Assembly: GCA_033032175.1 (NCBI GenBank)
Contig: CM065322.1
Coordinates: 5,022,001 to 5,086,000 of the forward strand
Length of the DNA: 64,000 bases
Direction: 5' to 3'
DNA from: Saturnia japonica
Lineage: Eukaryota > Arthropoda > Insecta > Lepidoptera > Saturniidae
Shown here piece by piece: positions 37,086-48,388 of the stretch; within the stretch, counting starts at the first letter, position 1, and each line of letters opens with the position of its first letter. The position numbers were made by a program, and so were the translations under genes. Under the pieces are notes generated by a model. That model saw only the letters and a list, made by a program, of their open reading frames with translations. It was not told the DNA's origin and did not search any database.

Positions 37086-37315
37086 GTATAAACGCTATTG
37101 CTTCCAAAGAGACATTCGGGGAACGATCAGAGATACCCAACATTTCTAACACCAATATACTTTTCCATGCATTTATTTTTATTCTAGTCTGAATTAAAAG
37201 CATACCTTTCATAAGATTTCTACAAATTGTTAATGTTGAATACGTCACTCCGCGATGGCGATTAATGAGTTCTCTATTGAATCCAAAAGTTAATGAATTT
37301 GCATTTTTTTTTTAG

Positions 37316-37516
37316 ATTTCAATGTTGCCCGCAGATTTGCACGCTGCTTTTAGTGAGATTATAATGCATCTATTTATAAAACGTCATTGCCTATGGGCGG
37401 TATGCCGTACAATATTAACCAAGTGTACTAAATATTTGCTTTTATTATTGTTGTCGTGGATATTCGCTATTCTAGAACACTTGAATAGACCATCTGCATT
37501 CTATTTATTTAACTAG
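37316..37516 (+). other. Candidate 201-bp exon between strong splice sites
   Basis: A ten-T tract and AG (37305-37315) form a strong acceptor. AG followed by GTAAGT at 37517 is a consensus donor. Exactly 67 codons lie between. One frame is open throughout: after Ile-Ser comes MLPADLHAAFSEIIM, a Cys-rich middle and a hydrophobic YLLLLLLSWIFAIL stretch that could span a membrane. It ends in TAG as the last codon before the donor. The other two frames close early. It could be an alternative or poison exon, an lncRNA exon, or chance. I do not recognise the peptide. Confidence 0.3.
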
Positions 37517-37529
37517 GTAAGTTACTGCT

Positions 37530-38430
37530 CCACTCCTCAGGGTCGTAGCATGAAGTTGTATGGCCAATAACCACTTCTTAATCATTATCTAAGCTAAAAG
37601 AAGCTGACTTCCAGAGTTTAGCGCCTTCAATATCTTGAGCTTTGTAATATTATAAAATATTTATAGTATAGATTCTATATTTATTCCACTATATGGCACT
37701 ATGAAAATATTTCCTTATCAGATTATTCTTCAATATCAGCATATAATATAAGCCTATAGAACTACATTATTACTAATTGAATTAAGCAAATACATTACAC
37801 AAATTAATAAATGCGCTGGTAGATACACTTATTATTAACTAGATGGCGCTACACGATTATATACTTAACTTGTATTACGGTGTCAAGATTCTCGTGTGAA
37901 TATAGACTAGGTTTATGCGAATAATTTTTATCTAACTCTGGTTTCCCTTCAATACGAATAAATCTTTCGCCTTTTACTAAAGATTTCCGTGGAGGGGAAC
38001 ACTTAAATGAGTCTATAAGAATTTTTTGATGCTCTGCTCACGCGGAGCTTATAAACGATTTGAACTAGGGATGGGAAATGAAAAAAATCGATTGTTATCG
38101 AAAGAAAATAATATATGATTGTTTAAAAAATCATCAGTTTTTGTTTAATAATAATTGATTATTTATTATATTTTCATTAAAAATTGAATTAATCACCTGA
38201 ATTAATATTCACAATCATAACTTTCATAATGAAATAACCAATTTCAATAAAACAAATATTGTTAATAATGGAGACTGCCCATTCTTGTACCAAATTTGTT
38301 GTATAATAGTAAGGATGAATAAAAACTTAAAAAGTAAAGAATTTTTTTTTTTCTTCATATTATTTTAGGACCTTTTATCCTCGGAATTTGGTTTTCAAAG
38401 TAGGAATATTCTTCAAACTTTTGAAAGTAT
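37530..38430. other. AT-rich non-coding DNA
   Basis: No supported feature beyond a TAGATGGCGCT word at 37843 that recurs at 5771 and may mark small repeat remnants. Confidence 0.4.
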
Positions 38431-38432
38431 TA

Positions 38433-39087
38433 TCTATACTATATATTATATGTATACTATTAAAACAAAGCGGAAGTGTTTTTATGTTTGTTTAAATACG
38501 CTAATCTCTGAAACTACCAGTCTGGTTTGAAAAATTATTTTTGTATACGATAGCTTGATTCATGTGGAATAGTATAGCCTATTTAGCATCAAGATAGACG
38601 TCCTAACTAGCCTTTAATATTGATTTTTATAAAGTAAGTCGGGAACATGAAGCTCTCCCGAACTGCTTTATCCGCGTGCGCTGCGATAATTCTTAGTTGT
38701 ACGTAAATATATGTTGTACAGAAATATTGGGCCTTAGTACATCTTTAAAATAGTCCGCAATTGCATATGCCTATATCTTATGCATAGCCCACAATAAGCT
38801 ATTATATAACAAACAATGGTTTAACATTAAAAAGTGATTTAAGATCATTATTTTACACATGGTATATTAATCCTTACGAACAAGAGTTACTTCATCTTAA
38901 AGACAATTTTATGAAGTTAAATTTTGCTCTTTTGCATGTTATTTGTACACATAGTTTAGGAGATAATGAAAAATTGAAATAATTTGTATTTGTGGGAAGA
39001 ACAATTACGATAGGCTATACGGGATCACTGGCGTTGCGGTGTTTGTCGTATAAAATTAACACGGGTGAAACCGTGGGTCACAGCTAA
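38433..39087 (+). mobile_element. Helitron-like element, lep1-type, near complete
   Basis: Starts TCTATACTATA after an A and ends CACAGCTAA. Just before the end lies the hairpin CACGG-GTGAAA-CCGTG. A TC start, CTRR end and 3' hairpin are Helitron hallmarks. The body matches 45354-46002 along its length. There is no Rep/helicase gene, so it depends on a partner element. Confidence 0.75.
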
Positions 39088-39336
39088 AAATTGTTATACA
39101 CTGCGTAAATAGTTCTAAAGACGCGGGTGTTGCCTTCCATTACTTGTATTACAATCCTTTTGAACACAAAGATACAATATTGAATTAAAAAACAATTCAT
39201 TATTTAATTATAAATAACGATATTTAGGGGTGATATATAAGGGCGATTGAAGTTTTTGGTGGGATCTTAAAATTACATGTTTTTGTATTGGGTTTTTTTT
39301 TACTAACTGACTCACGCTTCTTCGTCTGCGTCACAT

Positions 39337-39361
39337 GAGAGAGAGAGAGAGAGAGAGAGAG
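39337..39361. repeat. (GA)12 microsatellite
   Basis: A perfect dinucleotide run, preceded by CTTCGTCTGCGTCACAT, which resembles the reverse of the 3' end region of the Helitron-like copy at 48388. Confidence 0.9.
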
Positions 39362-39719
39362 GATTAGAAAGATTGGGTCGTAGGCACCTTTATTACAATT
39401 CTAAAGGAGCTGAAACTTTCAATTCTTTGGTGCGGATTTATTTTAAAACTGTGATATCTCCTAAGATATTTATTGAAATTAATTTATGTCAAGGACAATT
39501 TTATTCAAAATTAAATACTTGTGATGAATATTGTATTTATTTCAATAAGGATTAATACCATGTTTATAGAAACATCTTCGCAAATAATGCATTATTTTAG
39601 AACAAATTTTATTACCATAGAAAAGGTTAACTTTTTAAGAAAACAATTCCGTCACACATGGTTTTTGCGTAACTTTAACAATTTACGTAGCGCATGCAAT
39701 GAAAGTTCTCGAAAGCAAT

Positions 39720-39924
39720 AAATTTTACCCGTTTTAGCAACAGTTTTCATAGATGTTCCGCTCCTATTGGTCATAGTGTGATGTTATATTATAGCCTTCT
39801 TCGAACAATGGGATATCCAACAAAAAAATATTTTTTTCCATTCGAACAAGTAGTTCCTGAGATTAGCGCGTTCAACCAAACAAACAGACAATGAAACTCT
39901 TCAGCTTTACAATATTATAATAGA
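39720..39924 (-). mobile_element. Helitron-like 5' fragment
   Basis: On the minus strand it begins TCTATTATAATATTG after an A and runs through CTAATCTCAGGAACTACT and a TCATAGATGTTCCGCTCC-type block shared with 51940-52182. The 3' part is missing. Confidence 0.6.
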
Positions 39925-39959
39925 TTCATTAACTTCGGTTTTAGACCCTATATTATGTA

Positions 39960-40085
39960 ATACTGATAGCGTTTTGTGTGATATAGCTTGGTTATTGTGC
40001 ATATGTGAAGTGGATTATAATTATAAACTGGAAGCGTACATTTTGATGTGCCATAAAAACTATTTAGAAAATTCTAGTCTTAAAA
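39960..40085 (+). repeat. Dispersed repeat, family R
   Basis: Matches 36815-36920 (GTGAAGTGGATTATAA, ATAAACTGGAAGC, CATTTTGA). Confidence 0.5.
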
Positions 40086-40097
40086 ATCGATTTTTTT

Positions 40098-40260
40098 TTT
40101 AATCCGTCGCCAAAGACCTATAGGTGTGTTACGGCAGCTGCACTTGAGACCCAGTTTCCCCATAAGACTTTGTATTTTCATCTTAAGCCACATCATCAAT
40201 TAACATCAGCTGAGATTGAGACCATATCGTGAAGCCTATAAACATTAAAAAAAGTTTTTA
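40098..40260 (+). repeat. SINE-like repeat, family N, copy 3
   Basis: CGTCGCCAAAGACCTATAGG, GGCAGCTGCACTTGAG and CACATCATCAATTAA blocks; ends in an A-rich run. Confidence 0.6.
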
Positions 40261-40269
40261 ACATAGTAA

Positions 40270-40600
40270 AGATATTTATTTTATTACATTAAAAAGCGCG
40301 AATCTAAACCGATATATCAGATTATTCGCGGTAAAACATCATGGCTTAATTGCTCCATAGAAATTAATTTATTTCTATCTATCGCTGAACTGTCTCGAGG
40401 CGGATTGCCACTGAATCGTGGGAACGATTAGCGTTATAGATATTGATAATAAGACCCACCATTCATAAGGTAACACGTGACACTGTTTCAAACTGTATTT
40501 TGCATTCGCAGCGGAAGTTTGAAACGGTATAAATAATCTATGCTGTTATACGTCCATGCTGTGGTGCTACCACGTTTGTATGCTTATTTCTAAGAAATTA
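40270..40600. other. Non-coding DNA
   Basis: No feature supported. Confidence 0.4.
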
Positions 40601-40604
40601 TGCT

Positions 40605-40885
40605 GTTTTTAACCGATTTAAAAAAAAGGGGAGCTTCTCTATTTGAATGTTTTTTTTTATGGATGTTCAGGCCATAACTTCTTTGTTTATGAACTGATTT
40701 GGACGAATATTTTTTTGTTCGAAAGGGGATACCTCAAGCATGGTTTCTATTCAATTTCATTGGTATTAGGAATACGACCCCGAAGATACACCAGGCAACT
40801 CTTCAAAATTATTGAAGCTGCTTTTCTTTTTTGTTTAAAATTGTTTATTTCAATTATTCAATTCCACGGTCAAGTGATTTGATTA
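40605..40885 (+). repeat. Dispersed repeat, family O
   Basis: ACCGATTTAAAAAAAAGG, GGATGTTCAGGCCATAACTTC and GATACACCAGGCAACTC blocks match 46438 and 50930. The 79-codon open frame inside is also found, broken, in other copies and is not a host gene. Confidence 0.65.
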
Positions 40886-40954
40886 AAACATAGAATTTGT
40901 CCTCCTTTCTTTATCATACGCCAATCTAATAATACTATTATGTGAGTAATCCTT

Positions 40955-41110
40955 GTATCTAAATAAAAGGAAACCGTGACTAACTGACTGACCGATCTAT
41001 CAACACATAGGTCAAACCACTGAACGGCAACGAATTAAATCGTGCAACTCCTGTGCACACTCTCCAAAGTGCAACCTGTAAAATTACGCATAGTTAAATA
41101 AATAGGTCGC
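40955..41110 (+). repeat. Transposon-like fragment
   Basis: CTGACTGACCGATCTATCAAC followed by ACACATAGGTCAAACCACTG resembles a common insect Helitron/non-LTR segment; only this part is present. Confidence 0.4.
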
Positions 41111-41127
41111 ATATGATTGGTTAACAT

Positions 41128-41240
41128 ACTCAAGTCCGGTGAAGCTGTAAAAGCCGCAGCGGCTCTGTTTGACGATAGGGCCCCTAAGGCTAACAGTGTA
41201 GTCAGTTCTAAAAAAAAAAAAATAAAAAAAAAAAAAAAAA
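41128..41240 (+). mobile_element. Family Q retroposon fragment (copy 6)
   Basis: Plus-oriented tail-proximal block (GTGAAGCTGTAAAAGCCGC, GACGATAGGGCCCCTAAGGC, AACAGTGTAGTCAGTTCT) ending in long A runs. Very similar to the copies at 19265 and 19376, so relatively recent. Confidence 0.8.
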
Positions 41241-41249
41241 TGGTTAACA

Positions 41250-42195
41250 TACAAGAGCTTAAAGACTCCCTTGTCACTTCCACTACGAATTTTATTACAA
41301 ATAACTATTTTTGTAGGATATTATACTTCAAATTTCAAGAACTAGTTTTTTTTTGCATGCCTGATCAAAGGTTTCCCGGTCCACTATTATGCAGCTGGCT
41401 GGAAACGAACCACAATTTTCTAAATATTGGAAATGATTCGCTAATAGGGGATACGTAAGAAAAATAATACATGTAGTAATGAATTAACTAAAAATATCAC
41501 TAGCTCAAGAAACAAACCAGAAGGGCAACAAAGCGTAGATATATATACCCATAGACGATATAAACCTTTTTTACATCCAACCCGGCATTTCCAGTTACAA
41601 TATACCAATCCTCATCGATAGGTAATTAGGCTGAACGCAATCAATTCCCCCTGCAAATTGGTATTAATGAAATAAAAACAAAATCAACTCCACTCCACCT
41701 TTACCCATACGTATAAAACCTCATTTGGAAATAAAATCGTCCCATATCTTAGAGCCAGGAGCGTTTTTACTATAAATAAAACAAGTCTTTAACTGACTAA
41801 TTGTGACGTATTTTACGATCAATGCACACTGAGAGAAATTAAAGCGGCTATTGTACTTAGTACTGTTTTTTCAGTTGACCATCGATTTATGATCGCTCTG
41901 ACTCTTTTGAAATCCTTTTATGGAGTATGTTTCTCCATCGATAGAAACTTTAAGTGCTCACTGAAATTACTGCAGGAGTGTGATTTAAAAAATCGTTAAC
42001 AAAATTATATCGATGCAAAAATACGATTAATTTTAAATAAGCGTAATTAAATCTGTACGAATCCATCAAGAAATAAGTATCTCTCAATATATTATTTCTC
42101 AAAGGTATTTTTTTGAAGAAACGCCATATTTCCCTTAATTCTTCATCATTTAAACGTCATTTTAGAGCTTATGTTCCCCACTACTGAGCTAGAAA
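41250..42195. other. AT-rich non-coding DNA
   Basis: No gene is seen; the open frame reaching 41458 is read-through from the retroposon tail. Confidence 0.4.
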
Positions 42196-42199
42196 TATT

Positions 42200-42340
42200 T
42201 CAATAATATTCAACCAATATGTAGGAGGCGCCATCTATTAATAACCTGTTTTAAATAACATAACAGCTGTCAAATTGTTTACATTCTATTAGGTGCAAAA
42301 TATTATTAGATATATCATTCTGAACGCAAACATTTTTAAG
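42200..42340 (-). repeat. Dispersed repeat sharing a 23-mer with 34092-34114
   Basis: Contains the inverse of the 23-mer at 42219-42241 plus GTTATGTTATTTAAAA on the minus strand, matching GTTATGTTAGTTAAAA upstream of the other copy. Confidence 0.6.
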
Positions 42341-42504
42341 AATAACCTTAATGCAAAAAAGTGTACTTTCTTTTATTTAAGTTTGTGAAAGGATTTATTC
42401 TTTTTTATTTTTCTAATATCGTTAGTTTATAACATTTCATGTGTAATTTCGTATTAATATATTATATGCTACATTCAGTTGTTGTATAGCTTATAGACAC
42501 TTTT

Positions 42505-42537
42505 TTTAATACGGGCAAAACCATGGGGCTCAGCTAG
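42505..42537 (+). mobile_element. Helitron-like 3' end only
   Basis: AATACGGGCAAAACCATGG then GGCTCAGCTAG followed by T: the terminal hairpin region and CTAG end of the lep1-type family. Confidence 0.5.
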
Positions 42538-42539
42538 TA

Positions 42540-43440
42540 TTTATGTAAATGGCATAAACCATAAAATACGAAAGTTACTTAATCTTCCTACATTATGCAC
42601 TTCAAAGGACGCATTTCCAAAAATGCACAGAGCTCTCTCCATGTACAAAATATCCTAAAAACTACATTATCTCAAAACGAATACTTGATAACGAATTCAG
42701 TTCCCTCGAAACCGGTGGATTATTCCGCAGTCCTTGTTCATTAATTATTGATGATAAAGAGAACAGAGTCGACAAAACGTTCCTCTCGCTAGGGACTAAT
42801 CGACACCAGGCCTCTAATGAAGCGGTCCCAAATGCAACGAACCAAATACAGACGTTATTTTAATAAAAACAATTTTTGAAATTCAAATGTAGATTGGAAT
42901 TCCTGTATTTTGATGCAGTTTCTAAAAAGGTTTATTTATATTTTTTTTGCACTTCATTAAATAGTTATAGGTATATCAGATATCGAAGCTGAAGCATTTA
43001 ATGCTTTTGAAAATAGAAAGTATTCAAATAAGATTTTTTTTTTGCATTTATACTTAAAGTACTCAGTAAAAAGTACTCTTTGTGTAAAGTACTTAAAACT
43101 CTTCCTTTGTAACAATACTCTCTAAATATAATATGTTATGAAGGAGATCATTTTTAATAAACATAGTTTTCAAGTAACTATCACAGTGCCTATCATTGGA
43201 TGAACTTTTTATTGCATACTAGGTGCTTGGCTTCTTTAGAATATGGAGTGCTAACAGGCATTAACTATGCAAAATATATCATAGGTCTTTACATATGAAA
43301 TAACCATTGAATATGGAATAAGTAAAAGAAAAAAAAAATGAAATTATACATTTAATCAATCAAAGTATCTATGCTCTTTCGTCATTGTATAGGTAAATCA
43401 TTGATTGCATTGCTGAAAAAAATAGTGGGAGCGAGAATCA
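42540..43440. other. AT-rich non-coding DNA
   Basis: No feature supported. Confidence 0.4.
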
Positions 43441-44150
43441 ATAAAAAATTTGAAGGCGGTTTGGACAGCCTCATCGGAATTTAATTTTTTCCCTTGCAAG
43501 AAATGAATATGGTGGGTGTCGGAGACAATCCAACCGCAGTTCCTCTAATTTAGCGATCGTCAGTCGTGAAGAATGGGGTCTAGTGTTCTCCTGATCCAGC
43601 AGTTGGCTAGAGAGATTGACCAGTCTCGGTTGTTTAACGGCTAGCTTTTCCTTCATGGTTAGCAATTTCCGTTATCGTCTAGCCAAATCTTAGGAGGCTG
43701 TGGTGTATGACACCAGCACTTGTCCACCAAACACTCACCAGTACCGTTTTGCGAGTTAACTTTCGCTTAGGACACGATTTGGCCGGTTCTCCTGAGTTCA
43801 ACCACTGTGTTGAGCATTTCAAATTGTCGTAAATGATCCATTTTTCGTCACAAGTAACAAAACGATTCAAAATTCCCTCGTTACTGTGACGGTTGAGTAA
43901 CGTAACGCAGCACTCAATGCGTGTTTGTTGGTGTGCTTCAGTCAATTCATTCGGCACCCATTTCTCGAGATTTTTCACTTTTCCAATTGTATGGTTTTAT
44001 CGCTTCCACGATCACCTTATATTCTTCATTATAAACTAGGATCTCCGGCCATCCACGGGGTTTTATTGCGTATGTCAAAATTTCCCGATCAAAAATGTTG
44101 GCTAGCGCTTTGTCCGAAGCTTGGCTCGCGTCATAGTTGATTTATGTCCC
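43440..44150 (-). pseudogene. Mariner transposase relic (copy 3)
   Basis: Two minus-strand pieces remain. The upstream one (43679-43978) has EKWVPNELTE, TCDEKWIIYDN (first catalytic Asp kept), CPKRKLT and VSVWWTSAGVIHHSLL. The next (43471-43665) has a changed second site, DQENTRPH in place of HDNARPH, then LRHPPYS. It jumps directly to a FLxxxK-type region, skipping the PDLAPTDY segment, so the third Asp is deleted. Traces of the C-terminus continue to about 43400. The N-terminal DNA-binding half is only faintly visible up to 44150. Broken by frameshifts, stops and a deletion. Confidence 0.88.
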
Positions 44151-44209
44151 ATCTTTATTACTTTCTAAATGAATTCATAAATACAAATTTTCATATATCT
44201 ATCTTGAAA

Positions 44210-44325
44210 AGTGACGGATACAAACTTTCATTCCCGTTTTCACCATCTTAGGAGTTGAATTTCCAAAAATCCTACCTCGGGCCTACATACAGTAAGATTA
44301 ACCTGCATGTAAATTTTCAGTCCTT
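44210..44325 (-). repeat. Retroelement-tail-like block
   Basis: CACCATCTTAGGAGTTGAATTTCC resembles the block at 33035-33075; it abuts the next retroposon fragment. Confidence 0.4.
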
Positions 44326-44393
44326 TTTTTAGAACTGACTACACTGTTAGCCTGACGTGCCGCTGATGGCTTTTACAGCTTTATCGTGGCCAA
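44325..44393 (-). mobile_element. Family Q retroposon fragment (copy 7)
   Basis: A short T run then AGAACTGACTACACTGTTAG and GGCTTTTACAGCTTTATCG. Confidence 0.65.
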
Positions 44394-44399
44394 TTTCAC

Positions 44400-44925
44400 A
44401 GTTCTATTCCCAGTAGTTTGCATTGTGCTTATATATGTCAATCAGTCTGTTATTTTTTTATATATAGGTACATATAGATTTATGATTAGTACCTCCGAAT
44501 GTCGAATATTGAAATCCGTTGATGTAGATTATACAAAAAATAAGAATACCAAGAAACTGATGCCCGATATCCGGATCGGGTATGTCATTGTCTGTCGCCA
44601 CTAACGCCGGTTCGCACTATAATCTGTGCTCGGGCTCAGACCGAAATTATCGTTTAAAATGGCAGCGAACGTGTCATTTGGCACGATGCGATGGTCACTC
44701 GCTGATATTTGGTTGTTTTCTAATTATATAGATTTAGATGTTTAGATTTCCTTCTGACCTTCCCAAGGATGAGATTGCTTTAGTGCTATATATAAAGATT
44801 CACTCAATAATTAACTTATTTTACATTTCGAAGGATTCAGTTCGATGGCTGGATTTTTTTAAATGTTATGTTAGCAAAGAGAAATACTTTTCTGGGTTAA
44901 AGGACATGACACTTTGCACGTCACA
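44400..44925. other. Non-coding DNA
   Basis: Open frames at 44386-44604 and 44738-44947 show no recognised motif. The CTGTGCTCGGGCTCAGACC stretch near 44630 is CpG-poor and unassigned. Confidence 0.35.
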
Positions 44926-44929
44926 AACA

Positions 44930-45175
44930 TTAGGGTATTATCTTTAAAAACCATATTTGAGATAATCACGTTTAGAAAGTTTGAAAATTCATTGCTGCAT
45001 AACTAAAGGTTCAAATGTCCTAAATTATCTAAAGGTTCAAATCAACAAATTTTTAATAAACAAATAAATTATACTATAATTTAGAACATTTGAACCTTTA
45101 GACATGCAGTAATAAATTTTCAAACATTCAAAACGTGACGATCTCGAACATGGTTTTTGAAGATAACACCTTAAG
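44930..45175. mobile_element. Foldback/MITE-like element with about 97-bp inverted arms
   Basis: The left arm (44930-45027) and right arm (45077-45175) are inverse copies at high identity, sharing AAAGGTTCAAATGT, AGTTTGAAAATT-like and AAAAACCAT blocks. About 50 bp of AT-rich spacer separates them. It has no coding capacity. Hairpin RNA from it would form a long duplex. Confidence 0.75.
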
Positions 45176-45353
45176 GCTTGCGTTTCGTTTGTATACGATT
45201 GGATCGAGACCCTCATACACCGGATAAAACACCGATTGCACCGCAGTTAGTAATCAGTTATCATGGTAGAGATCTGTATACGACTAGGTTACAACAATCA
45301 TGCAAATAATGATAAGCCCGTCACTTTAACTCTCTTTTGGTTTGAGGTCTTTC

Positions 45354-46002
45354 AATCAATACTAATATAATAAAGCGGATCTTTTTTTTTTTTTTTGGTT
45401 TGTTTATTTAAACACGCTAATCTCTGGAACTACGAGTTGGATTGATATATAATATATGATATATAATAACCACACTTTCGAGGAATATTATAGGCCATTT
45501 AAGATTAGGTTAAAACTCAGCTAGCCCTAAATATTGATTTTTGTTACGTAAGTCGGATGTTGAAGCCCTCCTGAACTGCTACATCCGCGTGCGCTGGCGT
45601 AATTGTTAATGATACGGAAATACAATGTTCTACAATAATATTGCTCCTTAGTATGTCCAAAAATAGTCAGCGATTGCATGTGCCTGTCTCTTATACGTAA
45701 ACCATAATAAGGTATTTTGTGACAACGATTAGTTAAAAATAAATTTATAAGCATTATTTTTAAAAACGACATATTAATCCTTACGAACCAAATTTACTTC
45801 ATCATAAAGACAACTTTAAAAAAATTTAAATTTTGCTCTTCAGAGTATGCTATTTGGACACATAGTTCAGGAGATAATGAAAAATTAAAATAATTTGTAC
45901 TTGCGGGAAGAACAATTATGATAGACTGTATGTATGGGTGCGTTGGAGGCGCGGTGTCTGTCGGATAAAATTAACACGGATGAAACCGTGGGGCACAGCT
46001 AG
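45354..46002 (+). mobile_element. Helitron-like element, lep1-type, near complete
   Basis: Collinear with 38433-39087. The 3' hairpin CACGG-ATGAAA-CCGTG is followed by GGGCACAGCTAG and then T, the intact form of the family end. The 5' boundary is approximate. No open frame. Confidence 0.75.
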
Positions 46003-46099
46003 TCAGTGTATATCCAGTGTCGAGATCGCAGTGACGATCACCGATAGAATGCAACTGAGTCACTTTGCCGTACTTACTACAAAAAAATGTGAGTAATAA

Positions 46100-46283
46100 A
46101 ATAAAGGCTAAATTGCTTTTTTCTATTGGAGTTACGATTCGAACGATGGAAATGCGTAATTTTTATTTTGTTCTATTCGTTATGGCACTAAAAAGGTTTC
46201 AGGTAAAAAGATCTATATAAGTGAAGCTGTGGTCATGTTATTTACTATTGTAAAGAGCAGAACAACGTCGCCCGGCCATCTAG
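46100..46283 (+). mobile_element. Helitron-like element, family H3
   Basis: Ends AACAACGTCGCCCGGCCATCTAG followed by T, the counterpart of the minus-strand end at 11946. The 5' boundary is uncertain. Confidence 0.4.
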
Positions 46284-46289
46284 TATAAT

Positions 46290-46437
46290 ATACAAACATA
46301 AAACAAATAAAAAACATAAAATCTATATATAGTACAAACATAAAACTATGGTAAATACCCAAAACATGGTAGAAAGTTATACACAATGCGACGGCCTGTA
46401 TTTTTAATATTTATATTATCAAGCATCGTTATCGTTT
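46290..46437. other. AT-rich spacer
   Basis: Nothing supported; imperfect AAACATAAAA-type repeats only. Confidence 0.4.
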
Positions 46438-46660
46438 TTGTAATCGACTTCAAAAAAGGAGGATATTTTTAAGGACGTTCAGTCATCATTCTTTGTTTAT
46501 GAACCGACTTGGATGATTATTTTGTTGTTGGAAAAGGGATACCTCAAGGGTGGTCCCATTTTAATTTCATTAGCATTGGACCTTTGACTTCGAAGATACA
46601 CCAGGAAACTCCTCAAAATAGTTCAAGTTGGTTTTCTGTTTTGTTAAAAATTGTCTTGTC
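46438..46660 (+). repeat. Dispersed repeat, family O
   Basis: ATCGACTTCAAAAAAGGAGG, GACGTTCAGTCATCATTC and GATACACCAGGAAACTCC blocks. Confidence 0.65.
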
Positions 46661-46809
46661 TTTTGCTTATCAATTTTTTTTTCACCCGAAGTCTAGAGGT
46701 AAAAGTTTTGAAATACTAACCCTGATATGTAAGTTTTTAATTAACATTTTTTGAACATAATCTGAGCTGTTTAGTAACGATATGCTCTATGATGTTAAGA
46801 AGCTATAGC

Positions 46810-47030
46810 TAAAGGTACGGGCTCTGAAACGCAGCTGCCGAAGAACACCTAACACCTATCGGTGTTCAGTGATAGGTTATCAATTTGAGGGTGTTAACTA
46901 GCCAGGCGAGCATTAGAACACATCTTATCATCATGATATTTTATTATGGTGTTTTCCTTCGTCAAAAGCTCAGAGTCGTTGTTGGGTTCGAACCTACATC
47001 GATCATCGTGGTGTCCGAAAAGGATAACAC
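46810..47030 (-). repeat. SINE-like repeat, family N, copy 4
   Basis: Inverse of the family N order; carries ATGGTGTTTTCCTTCGTCAA and GGGTTCGAACCTAC, a near-consensus polymerase III B box, suggesting a tRNA-derived SINE head. Confidence 0.5.
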
Positions 47031-47249
47031 TACCTATTTTCCGTCCATTTTGCGTCGTTTTCTTGCAAACTTGTAAAACGTTACTTATGGAAGGTCGCAC
47101 TAAAATTTTACACTGGAATATCGCTCTCTTCGCACACAAAGAAAGAAGTTTCCCTTCAAAATGGGTTTCACTCTGTTACCTACTTTTGAAAAGGTATAAT
47201 AAATAAACCAAATTATTAAAAACAAAAAAATATTGTGTGTACTTATGTA

Positions 47250-47480
47250 TATTTCTTTGGAGATTTATCTCTATTTGAGGCAGTCCGATTGGTAAAATAC
47301 CACCTCCTACAGAAGATTGCAGCCAAATAACCTTGTGTTGTGTTCCTGCAGTGAGTAGGTTTACCAGAGCTCTTTGGGGTAGGGGATTCCAGGTCAGCAA
47401 CGCGCTAGTCGGTTACCTACAGTATTACCAGCGTCCAGAGGCAACGCTAGCTTTTTCCACCTTAGTTGAATTAAAAAAAA
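47250..47480 (+). repeat. SINE-like repeat, family M
   Basis: ATCTCTATTTGAGGCAGTCCG, ACAGAAGATTGCAGCCAAAT, GTGTTCCTGCAGTGAGTAGG and a final run of ten A residues. Confidence 0.75.
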
Positions 47481-47559
47481 AAACTTCTTAATAACAAAAA
47501 TAAATCCGAAAAATGGAAATATCCCGCATGCCATTAATATGATGAAATTAGCCATCAAT

Positions 47560-47800
47560 TATAACAATGTAAATAAATTTAACTGATTTTTATTTCTTAT
47601 ACATATATGTTTTTTAATGATGTAAAAATATACACAATATTTTAATCAAATTAAAATAATTTTGCGGTTTATAAGTAAATATTATTTTAATTTGTTTTTT
47701 ACACAATAAGAAAGTCAGCAAAATGACATAAAATTATTAATATTGATGGATAACTTCATCATGTCGTACGTCCGTCACATGCAGCCGCTCTCAATGTTAC
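47560..47800 (-). repeat. Family P repeat
   Basis: Reverse complement reads GCTGCATGTGACGGACGTAC, ATGATGAAGTTATCCATC, then GTAAAAAACAAATTAAAATAA, the family P order. Confidence 0.5.
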
Positions 47801-47821
47801 CCCTCTACCAAATGCGACAAA

Positions 47822-48388
47822 TATATACTAATATTATAAAGCTGAAAAGTTTGTTTGTTTGAACATGCTAATCTCAGGAACTACTGGTTCGAATAGAAAA
47901 AATGTTTCAGTGTTGGATAGCCCATTTATCGAGGAAGGCTATAGGCTATATAACATCACGTTATGATCAATAAGAGCGGAGCATCAATGAAAAATGTTGG
48001 AAAAACGGGAAAAATTTATTTCTTTTGATAGCTTCCATTGCGTTCGCTGCGTAAATGGTTAAAGTTAAGCAAAAATCGTGTGTGATGGAATTGTTTTTCT
48101 TAAAAAGTTAAAAAAAAAGTCCGCGATAGCATATAGCTATCTTACAAGGTTTACAAACCTTTTTTATGGTAATAATTTTTTTTAAATGAATAGGTTAGGA
48201 GATATCACAGATTTAAAATAACTCGGCAGCAAAATGATGATCATATACCGCGATCGCATTTTTAATAAGCAGAATAATGTGGGAGGCGGGCGGCTCCTAA
48301 TAATACAGTGCCTACGACACACTCTATCTAACCCTTTCTCTCTCTCTCTCTCTTACATGAAGCAGACGAAGTTGCGCTGGTCAGCTAG
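47822..48388 (+). mobile_element. Helitron-like element, second lineage
   Basis: Shares the 5' half with the inverted fragments at 51940-52182 and 39720-39924 (CTAATCTCAGGAACTACTGG, GGAAGGCTATAGGCTATAT). It ends GACGAAGTTGCGCTGGTCAG then CTAG and T. Contains a CT run at 48337-48353. No open frame. Confidence 0.65.
48337..48353. repeat. (CT)n microsatellite
   Basis: A 17-base CT run near the 3' end of the Helitron-like element. Confidence 0.85.

Noticed and set aside
40643..40882. 79-codon open frame
   Set aside because: Lies inside a family O repeat; other copies have it broken.
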